DNA of 64,000 bases from Enterobacterales bacterium CwR94 (lineage in GTDB: Bacteria > Pseudomonadota > Gammaproteobacteria > Enterobacterales > Enterobacteriaceae): contig KZ478069.1 in assembly GCA_002837195.1 (NCBI GenBank), positions 1 to 64,000 on the forward strand. Direction: 5' to 3'. Made by a program: the position numbers and the translations under genes. A model generated the notes under the pieces. It searched no databases. It saw only the letters and a list, made by a program, of their open reading frames with translations, and was not told where the DNA came from. This document shows, piece after piece, positions 57,848 through 64,000 of the stretch (within the stretch, counting starts at the first letter, position 1; each line of letters begins with the position of its first letter).

Positions 57848-58849
57848 ATGACTGATGTGAAACAGACGCCGTCGCTTGCGGTCATTATTCCCGTCTACAA
57901 CGTACTGGACTATGTTCAAGAGGCGGTGGACTCTATCCTTAACCAATCCCAACTACCGGCAGAAGTGATCATCGTTAATGATGGTTCAACCGATGGCTCG
58001 GGTGATTTGGTTGAGAAATTATATGGACAGCATCCTCGGGTGAAGATTGTTCATACGCCGAATGGCGGGCTGGGTGAAGCACGTAATGTCGGCACGCGCG
58101 TGGCGACCGCTGATTTTATCTACTATTTCGATTCTGATGATATCTCAGTCAACGGTTTGATTGCCGCGTTCAACACCGCGTGGCAAAAGAGCACCGACCT
58201 CGATATTTATGCGTTTTCAGCGGATTCTTTTAATGATCCCCTTACGCACAAAGCGGACGGTGTTCAGCATAAGCTCATGAGCTATCGCCGCGAGATGGAA
58301 ACCGTTTTTAGCAGCGGTGAAGAGGCATTTAACGTTTTTTGTCGACGCGGAAATTTTATCCCGAATGCATGGTTATATATTTATCGCCGTGACGTGCAGG
58401 TGAATAATCAACTGTGGTTCCTGCCTATCATCCATGAAGATGAAGAATTTACACCGCGTCTGTTCTTTGCGGCAAAGAAAGTGGTGGTGACCAACGAAAT
58501 TTTCTTCCGTCGCCGCGTGCGCATGGGCTCCATTATGCAAAGTGGGCGCGGGGAAAAAAATGCCATTGGCTATTTGCGAGCCTGTGAAGCCTTAGAGGGG
58601 CTGATGGTCTCATGCCGCAAAAAAGAGAGCCTCGCCACGCTCAATAATCGCATTATTGAAAATCTGGTGTTGATCATGTCTATCCGTAAAAAGGCGGCGA
58701 AACCCTTTACGGCGAAATCGGATATCGATTTGGACAATCTGAAGAAACGCCATCGTAGTTTTGAGCTGTGGCTGGCGAACAATACGTTGTTCTGCTGGCG
58801 TGTGATGAACTTCGCGCGTAAACAGATGCGATCACGCGTTTCAGCGTAA
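57848..58849 (+). CDS. Family 2 glycosyltransferase
   Basis: The 333-residue GT-A product has SLAVIIPVYNVLDYVQEAVDSIL at the N-terminus, VNDGSTDGS, GLGEARNVG and the metal motif D95-SDD98. HEDEEFTPRLFFAA is the likely acceptor motif. It resembles the CpsE/WceE-like group and is the last forward gene before the antisense beta-helix gene. ATG 57848 gives the normal family start. Confidence 0.82.
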   Translation: MTDVKQTPSLAVIIPVYNVLDYVQEAVDSILNQSQLPAEVIIVNDGSTDGSGDLVEKLYGQHPRVKIVHTPNGGLGEARNVGTRVATADFIYYFDSDDISVNGLIAAFNTAWQKSTDLDIYAFSADSFNDPLTHKADGVQHKLMSYRREMETVFSSGEEAFNVFCRRGNFIPNAWLYIYRRDVQVNNQLWFLPIIHEDEEFTPRLFFAAKKVVVTNEIFFRRRVRMGSIMQSGRGEKNAIGYLRACEALEGLMVSCRKKESLATLNNRIIENLVLIMSIRKKAAKPFTAKSDIDLDNLKKRHRSFELWLANNTLFCWRVMNFARKQMRSRVSA

Positions 58850-58857
58850 TACGCAAC

Positions 58858-58888
58858 AAAAAAGCCAGTCATCATGACTGGCTTTTTT
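58858..58888. terminator. Bidirectional terminator between the last EPS glycosyltransferase and the beta-helix gene
   Basis: A 13-bp stem with flanking A- and T-runs (58858-58870 with 58876-58888; loop 58871-58875) serves both convergent genes. Confidence 0.92.
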
Positions 58889-58905
58889 ATGCGATTTCGC
58901 GGCAG

Positions 58906-60726
58906 TTAAGCAGGAATGATTTTTTGGTGTGAAACTAAATTGAGCCACGGAGCGGTTGCCGATTCACCGAGGGCAACCCAGAGTTCGTCATTGCCTAAGG
59001 TCACTTGCTTGCCAGCAAATTTACTCATCGCATTCAGGCGTGATTGCGCGTTTTTCAATTGGCTTTGCGTGTAGCGCAGCTTGTTATCAATACCGATATT
59101 GTCCTCAATCAGCCAACTGATATCCGGTGCGGCATCTTTTGCCACATAGTTCAGTGCCCGCTTTTCCTCTCCGACCACCGTGTTATTACACACGGTCAAC
59201 GACTGCGTGATGCCGCTGAGGGCGGCAAAGCGTTCACTGGCCTCGACGGTGGTGTTACGAATACTCAGCGTGTTGAGATTGGGCAGGGTAAAGGCGGTTT
59301 TACACCCGCGATAAATATCGCCGTTAATATTGATGTTGCCCCCTTTGCCCTGAGTGATGGCCATGCCGTCCTGTGTGCCGTTCAATTCATGTCGGCAGTT
59401 CACGCTATCAATATTGGTTGCGCTGGTCACACGAAGCGTGACGGCGCGGGCGAATCCGTGGGTGCGTAAGTTTTCCATACGGAAATCGCTGGGATTATTG
59501 AGAAATACGGCAGAATTCTGGCGCGATCCTTCATTGCGTAAGGTGCCCGATAAAGTCACATCCATATCACCGGTTTGTGTGGCCGTTGCAAAACCGTGCG
59601 CGCGCGTGCCTTCAGCAATTAACACGCTGCTGCTGATGTTAACGCCGTGGTTAAAATTCACCACTGCGATAGCGGCTTTGATCGGCTTCCAGGATGCCCC
59701 GTTCTGGTTATCCGGGGGATTGGTGTAGCGGATAACGTTTTTAACAATGACGTTTTTGCACTGAATATAGGCTTCACCCCACCAGGTTGCGCCTCCCATT
59801 GATACATTGCCAATTGAGACGCCGTTGGTGATGTTCTCCATGGCAAAATGGCGGCGGAAAGGCCCTTTTGCCATATTGTTCATCATAATGATGTCTTTAT
59901 GGTCAAAATCGCGCACCGTGCGGCGGGCGCCGTAGAGTCCTTCAGCATGAAAAGCGAGGCGTGCATCCTGGTCGGCACGGCACCAGGCGTGATTTCCGGT
60001 AATAATCGAACCAGAGCCCCAAAGCGTGACGGCATCGCCACGATCTTCGCCTTTTGACGACGAAAGGTCGTGCTCCCCTGCGCCGGCACCCAGGCACTCC
60101 AAAAACCAGTTATCAATAATTTTGGTCCCGTAGGCACCAAAATTCGCGGGCGCAACGATTGATTGCAGCATGCGATAAAAGTAGCAGTTGGCGATTTCAC
60201 AATAATTTGCGGCGATGGTGATACCGCCCTGACGACCGCCATTGGCACTTTTTAACATCATCGGATTATCTAATACTAACCCGTGCACTTTGGTCGCATC
60301 GGCGGTGAGTTGCATCAGATATTTATTTTCCATGCCCTGCAGTGGGGTGATTAATCCGTTACCACGACCTTCTACAATTTGATTTTTTTGTGACAGTTTA
60401 ATGGTATTGGAGATACTGATGGGTGTATCAATCGTCAGGTATTTTTTGTCTTCCATTAATTGCTGGAAATCAGCGAAATTATCAACGGGGCCGACGCTGC
60501 GTCGTGCGTCATTGCGTATTTTTGCCCATGACGTTGTCGCATGGTCAAGGATAATGCCGGGGGCTTGTCCCTGAAAGCGATCGGTGACGGGGGCGGCCAC
60601 CGCCAAGCCCGGCCGCAGCACCGTGCCTGCAGCGCCGAGGCCAGCTGCGGTGAGAAGAAGTTTGCCTAACACCTCTCGTCGGCTTGAGCGTTCGGATTGC
60701 GGTGTCTCAGTTTTCGGTTTTGTCAT
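58906..60726 (-). CDS. Tat-exported right-handed beta-helix protein, possible EPS-modifying enzyme
   Basis: The 606-residue product starts with a twin-arginine signal (SSRREVLGKLLLTAAGLGAAG, with R16-R17; cleavage after AVAA). It is followed by a long series of short strand repeats with Asn-rich turns (NISSS, NGVSIGN, IIDNWF) typical of pectate-lyase/tailspike beta-helices. A C-terminal helix and beta cap follow. WcaM (colanic acid) and AmsF/WceF-type proteins share a similar design, and WceF is a tailspike-like glycanase. No catalytic residues can be assigned. ATG 60726 has a ggagaagg site. It is antisense to the EPS genes. Confidence 0.75.
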   Translation of the reverse strand: MTKPKTETPQSERSSRREVLGKLLLTAAGLGAAGTVLRPGLAVAAPVTDRFQGQAPGIILDHATTSWAKIRNDARRSVGPVDNFADFQQLMEDKKYLTIDTPISISNTIKLSQKNQIVEGRGNGLITPLQGMENKYLMQLTADATKVHGLVLDNPMMLKSANGGRQGGITIAANYCEIANCYFYRMLQSIVAPANFGAYGTKIIDNWFLECLGAGAGEHDLSSSKGEDRGDAVTLWGSGSIITGNHAWCRADQDARLAFHAEGLYGARRTVRDFDHKDIIMMNNMAKGPFRRHFAMENITNGVSIGNVSMGGATWWGEAYIQCKNVIVKNVIRYTNPPDNQNGASWKPIKAAIAVVNFNHGVNISSSVLIAEGTRAHGFATATQTGDMDVTLSGTLRNEGSRQNSAVFLNNPSDFRMENLRTHGFARAVTLRVTSATNIDSVNCRHELNGTQDGMAITQGKGGNININGDIYRGCKTAFTLPNLNTLSIRNTTVEASERFAALSGITQSLTVCNNTVVGEEKRALNYVAKDAAPDISWLIEDNIGIDNKLRYTQSQLKNAQSRLNAMSKFAGKQVTLGNDELWVALGESATAPWLNLVSHQKIIPA

Positions 60727-60872
60727 TCCAGGGCCTTCTCCAATAATATTCGGACTGGTGTCATTATTCAGACTGCATGGCATGCTGAGAAGATGATAAA
60801 GGTAAATTTGTATCAGTTATTTATAAGATAAGATTTCAGCGCTGGATTAATCACGGTTTTCAGGTGATATTT

Positions 60873-60886
60873 TAAGATTATTCGTA
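60873..60886 (+). promoter_or_regulatory. RcsAB-like box 3
   Basis: TAAGATTATTCGTA shares its first 11 bases with the E. coli wza RcsAB box as I recall it. It touches the TATAAT at 60885-60890, so it could activate leftward or repress rightward transcription. Confidence 0.45.
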
Positions 60887-60964
60887 TAATTTCATGAGTA
60901 AATACTGGTGCAGTAATCTTTCTGTGATTTATTCAATCAGAGTGAATGAGTTTATATCGATAAT

Positions 60965-60978
60965 TAGGAATAATCGCG
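60965..60978 (+). promoter_or_regulatory. RcsAB-like box 4
   Basis: TAGGAATAATCGCG matches 12 of 14 positions of the degenerate RcsAB consensus. It lies about 170 bp upstream of the galF start. Confidence 0.4.
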
Positions 60979-61137
60979 AACGCAATTTTTGGCATTCAGA
61001 CCGAACGCAGCGGGACTCGCTGAGGGGAATGTTGATGAACAGATATCTGTTAAATTTTCAGAATATGATTATACTTCTCGTCAGACCATTTACTGCATAA
61101 TCGACCCACGTTTTATCATCAAAAATATGGAAAAAAT

Positions 61138-62034
61138 ATGACCAAGCTTAAGGCAGTTATCCCGGTTGCGGGCCTCGGCATGCATATGCTCCCTGCGACT
61201 AAAGCCATTCCTAAAGAGATGTTACCCATTGTTGATAAGCCGATGATTCAGTACATCGTCGATGAGTGTGTGGCAGCGGGTATTAAGGAAATTGTTCTGG
61301 TCACCCATGCTTCCAAAAATGCGGTGGAAAACCACTTTGATACCACCTATGAACTGGAAGCGTTATTAGAAGCGCGCGTGAAGCGTCAGCTGTTGAGTGA
61401 AGTGCAGGCTATCTGCCCACCGGGTGTGACGATCATGAACGTGCGTCAGCCACAGCCCTTAGGGTTAGGCCATGCTATTTTGTGTGCCCGCCCAATGCTT
61501 AACGATCAACCTTTTGTGGTGGTTCTGCCCGACGTAATTATGGATACCACCACCACCGATCCTATGCGTTACAACCTGGCGGCGATGGTAGCGCGTTTTG
61601 AAGAAACTGGCCGCAGCCAGGTACTGGCTAAGCATATGCCAGGCCAGGAACTGTCAGAGTACTCCGTAATCGCCACCAAAGAACCGCTGGATCGCGAAGA
61701 GAAAATCAGCCAGATCACCGCCTTTGTTGAAAAACCTGAGCAGCCACAACAGCTGGATTCCGATTTGGCGGCCGTTGGGCGCTACGTACTTTCTGCCGAT
61801 ATCTGGGCAGAACTGGAAAAAACGGAGCCTGGCGCCTGGGATCGTATCCAGTTAACCGATGCGATCGCCACACTGGGCGAGAAGAAAACCGTCGAAGCCA
61901 TGTTGATGAAAGGGCGCAGTTTTGACTGCGGTCGTAAGCTGGGTTACATGCAGGCTTTCGTCACCTACGGTTTGCGTAACCTGGATCAAGGCCCTGCGTT
62001 TCGTGACAGCATCAAGGCGCTGTTAAACAAATAA
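61138..62034 (+). CDS. galF: GalF, UTP-glucose-1-phosphate uridylyltransferase-like protein
   Basis: GalF is the GalU-like protein that marks the edge of polysaccharide clusters in Enterobacterales. The 298-residue product has the nucleotidyltransferase N-terminus [22 protein letters not shown]. The Met-His pair replaces the Thr-Arg of GalU, the usual mark of GalF, which has weak or regulatory activity. Other blocks are [20 protein letters not shown] and [13 protein letters not shown]. It probably adjusts UDP-glucose supply and is followed by galE 41 bp later. Confidence 0.93.
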   Translation: MTKLKAVIPVAGLGMHMLPATKAIPKEMLPIVDKPMIQYIVDECVAAGIKEIVLVTHASKNAVENHFDTTYELEALLEARVKRQLLSEVQAICPPGVTIMNVRQPQPLGLGHAILCARPMLNDQPFVVVLPDVIMDTTTTDPMRYNLAAMVARFEETGRSQVLAKHMPGQELSEYSVIATKEPLDREEKISQITAFVEKPEQPQQLDSDLAAVGRYVLSADIWAELEKTEPGAWDRIQLTDAIATLGEKKTVEAMLMKGRSFDCGRKLGYMQAFVTYGLRNLDQGPAFRDSIKALLNK

Positions 62035-62075
62035 TTCTGCTGCCGCGTGATAAGCGCGGCTTTCAAGGAGAACTT

Positions 62076-63092
62076 ATGGCTGTGCTGGTCACGGGCGGGG
62101 CGGGCTACATCGGCTCCCACACGGTTTTATCCTTGCTGATGCGCGGTGATGAGGTTGTGGTACTGGACAACCTGAGCAATGCGTCACGCGAGTCTCTTCG
62201 TCGTGTTGAACAACTGACGGGTAAAACGGCAACCTTCATCGAAGGTGATATTCTCGATCGTGCCGTGTTACAGGCCGTGTTTGCGCAGCATCCGATTCAA
62301 TCGGTGATTCATTTTGCAGGCTTGAAGGCGGTGGGTGAATCTACTCGCAAGCCGTTGGAGTACTATCAGAATAACGTTACCGGCACGCTGGTACTGCTCG
62401 AAGAGATGCGTGCGGCGGGCGTGAAGCAGTTTATCTTTAGTTCCTCTGCGACGGTGTATGGTGCCAATGCGCCAGTGCCCTATGTGGAAACCACAGAAAT
62501 TGGTGGCACGACCAGCCCTTATGGCACATCAAAACTGATGGTGGAGCTTATTTTGCGTGACTATGCTGCCGCCGATGCTGATTTCAGCGCCATTGCTTTG
62601 CGCTATTTCAATCCCGTTGGGGCGCATGATTCGGGTGAAATTGGCGAAGATCCCAACGGTATTCCCAATAACCTGCTGCCTTATATCGCGCAGGTTGCAG
62701 TGGGTCGCCTGCCAGCGCTGGGCATTTTTGGCGATGACTATCCTACCCAAGATGGCACCGGGGTGCGTGATTACATCCATGTGATGGATTTAGCGGAAGG
62801 GCATTTAAAAGCACTGGATAAACTTCCCGCCATTCAAGGTTATAAAGCCTATAACCTGGGGGCAGGCGAGGGCTATTCAGTCCTGGAAATGCTGAAAGCG
62901 TTTGAATTGGCTTCGGGCAAACCCGTACCTTACGAAATAAAACCGCGCCGTGCCGGTGATTTGGCGGCATTTTGGGCCGATGCTTCACTGGCTGAGAAGG
63001 AACTCAATTGGCGCGTCAGCCGAGGACTGTCTGAAATGATGGCAGATACCTGGCGTTGGCAGCAAAAAAATCCACAAGGGTTTGCGCAATAA
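62076..63092 (+). CDS. galE: UDP-glucose 4-epimerase
   Basis: GalE interconverts UDP-glucose and UDP-galactose and so supplies galactose for the EPS. The 338-residue SDR product has the NAD motif GGAGYIGSH, the SSSATVYG catalytic Ser region and Y149-GTSK153. It also has a conserved RYFNPVGAH block. It follows galF in the same direction, as in ams/wce-type clusters. Confidence 0.95.
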   Translation: MAVLVTGGAGYIGSHTVLSLLMRGDEVVVLDNLSNASRESLRRVEQLTGKTATFIEGDILDRAVLQAVFAQHPIQSVIHFAGLKAVGESTRKPLEYYQNNVTGTLVLLEEMRAAGVKQFIFSSSATVYGANAPVPYVETTEIGGTTSPYGTSKLMVELILRDYAAADADFSAIALRYFNPVGAHDSGEIGEDPNGIPNNLLPYIAQVAVGRLPALGIFGDDYPTQDGTGVRDYIHVMDLAEGHLKALDKLPAIQGYKAYNLGAGEGYSVLEMLKAFELASGKPVPYEIKPRRAGDLAAFWADASLAEKELNWRVSRGLSEMMADTWRWQQKNPQGFAQ

Positions 63093-63099
63093 AAGACGA

Positions 63100-63163
63100 A
63101 ATCCCTCGTGGGATTGAAAATAATGAGTAAAACGGCATGAGACAGCGACTGTCTCATGCCGTT
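63100..63163 (+). terminator. Hairpins after galE
   Basis: A small 6-bp hairpin (63100-63105 with 63110-63115) is followed by a perfect 14-bp stem (63131-63144 with 63150-63163, loop 5 nt). Neither has a good U-tract on the plus strand. They may act as a processing or Rho-linked end of the galF-galE transcript. Confidence 0.5.
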
Positions 63164-63310
63164 CGCCTGCGGGAAATAGACATTGATTAGCATGACAACG
63201 CGATCAGGGAGGAAGACAGGTGCTAACACGAATAATTTCAAAGGGACTGATTGCACATTATGGGACTATGCCAGCATAAGCAGTGCATTTAATTCTGATA
63301 AGGTTCCTCT

Positions 63311-64000
63311 ATGAAGAAAACACTAAGAAGTAACATTATTTCTCTATTTATTTTGCAGGGATCGAATTACATTATTTCGTTTATTACCTTTCCCTATTTA
63401 GTTCGTGTCTTAGGCCCTGAGCATTATGGCCAGATAGGTCTGGCAACCACTATCATTCAATATCTGGTATTGTTCGTTGATTTTGGTTTTAACCTCTACG
63501 CATCGAAACGTATCGCCCGTGCCAGCAGTGATCGGCAGATAAGCACCATTTTTTGGAATGTCATCGCCGCGAAGTTTCTTCTTTTCCTGATCTCCATTGC
63601 AATTGTTAATGGATTGGGATTTGTCAGTCCGACGCTGTCAGCCATCTCGCCATTGATGAACATCTTGCTGCTACAGGTGCTGGGTACCGTGCTGTTGCCC
63701 GTCTGGTTTTTCCAGGGCATCGAACGCATGAAGAGCGTCACCATCTCGTATATCGTGGCGCGAGGGGGCATCACCGTCCCGCTGACTTTCTTGTTGGTGA
63801 AGGACAATAATGATGTGGCTATGGCGGCACTGGTACAGGGTGCGGGCATGCTGGTTGCCGGTCTCATCGCCAGCTATTTGGTCTGGCGGACAAAGATTAT
63901 CCATCCGGCCAACATCCGTCCCAAGCGCATTCGTATTTCGTTGAGTGGCAGTCTGCCGATTTTTATGGGGATTGCGGCGATCAGTATGTATACGCTTTCA
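63311..64000 (+). CDS. Wzx-type polysaccharide flippase, 5' part (runs off the window)
   Basis: An ATG at 63311 opens a frame that stays open to the last base (230 codons). The product is an MATE/MVF-like membrane protein with a typical RfbX/Wzx start (SNIISLFILQGSNYIISFITFPYLVRVLGPEHYG), several helices, and the VWFFQGIERM motif seen in flippases. It would flip a lipid-linked repeat unit across the inner membrane. It could serve the EPS described here or belong to an O-antigen cluster beginning after galF/galE. The 3' end is outside the window. Confidence 0.85.
   Translation, partial: MKKTLRSNIISLFILQGSNYIISFITFPYLVRVLGPEHYGQIGLATTIIQYLVLFVDFGFNLYASKRIARASSDRQISTIFWNVIAAKFLLFLISIAIVNGLGFVSPTLSAISPLMNILLLQVLGTVLLPVWFFQGIERMKSVTISYIVARGGITVPLTFLLVKDNNDVAMAALVQGAGMLVAGLIASYLVWRTKIIHPANIRPKRIRISLSGSLPIFMGIAAISMYTLS

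Larger units (their letters stand above)
60727..61137. promoter_or_regulatory. Divergent control region between the beta-helix gene and galF
   Basis: This AT-rich region of about 410 bp holds no conserved gene. It includes a TATAAT element (60885-60890) and two RcsAB-like boxes (60873-60886 and 60965-60978). A GCATAAT element (61094-61100) may be the galF -10. Confidence 0.55.

Noticed and set aside
1-64000. CRISPR arrays, tRNA/rRNA genes, insertion sequences, integrases
   Set aside because: None was seen: there are no spaced direct repeats, no cloverleaf-like genes and no transposase or integrase proteins.

Overview
The window is a stretch of enterobacterial chromosome. Gene order and protein sequences match Enterobacterales: metG/mrp, thiMD, mdtABCD-baeSR, yegQ-cyaR, yegD, dgcE, udk-dcd-asmA-yegH, then wza-wzb-wzc and galF-galE. 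The exopolysaccharide (EPS) block resembles the amylovoran/stewartan (ams/wce) type more than E. coli colanic acid, and a type VI secretion fragment lies at the left edge. I therefore favour an Erwiniaceae-like host (Erwinia/Pantoea relatives) or a similar plant- or insect-associated enterobacterium. This is inference from recalled gene families; no database search was run. I saw no phage, insertion sequence, tRNA, rRNA or CRISPR array.

Layout. 1-2552: end of a type VI secretion cluster (a Pro/Thr-repeat protein tail, PAAR tip, FHA protein, TagJ, TssE), closed by a terminator. 2646-5884: yliI, a HAD phosphatase and dacC. 5945-11446: metG, an unfamiliar alpha/beta-hydrolase-like gene, mrp and lpxP. 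11591-15093: mgtE behind an M-box Mg2+ riboswitch, and thiM-thiD behind a TPP riboswitch with a hairpin that covers the ribosome binding site. 15127-15776: a HigB/HigA toxin-antitoxin pair. 15938-21804: the rspA-rspB-ydfJ-ydfI-rspR sugar-acid catabolic operon, with an intact transporter. 21965-24473: yegS, the sRNA CyaR with a CRP-type promoter, and yegQ. 24572-35531: the mdtABCD-baeSR efflux and envelope-stress operon. 35768-42300: an aldo/keto reductase, the Hsp70-like YegD, the diguanylate cyclase DgcE and a PAP2 phosphatase. 42520-47352: udk, dcd, asmA and yegH.

47353-64000: EPS region. A leader of about 980 bp carries RcsAB-like boxes and a JUMPStart/ops element (RfaH recruitment). Then come wza (outer-membrane channel), wzb (phosphatase), wzc (tyrosine autokinase), four glycosyltransferases, a Wzy-like polymerase and a WcaJ/AmsG-type initiating transferase. 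Next is an oppositely oriented gene for a Tat-exported beta-helix protein, then galF, galE and the start of a Wzx flippase that runs off the window. The genes form a Wzy-dependent pathway: GalF/GalE supply precursors, the initiating transferase and glycosyltransferases build the lipid-linked repeat, Wzx flips it, Wzy polymerises it, and Wza/Wzb/Wzc control export. The hairpin after wzc and the intrinsic terminator after the initiating transferase suggest that distal expression depends on RfaH antitermination.

The most notable points are the antisense Tat/beta-helix gene with its RcsAB-like divergent control region, the terminator inside the EPS operon, the absence of a flippase gene before galF, the M-box and CyaR elements, and a possible 24-residue small protein upstream of thiM.
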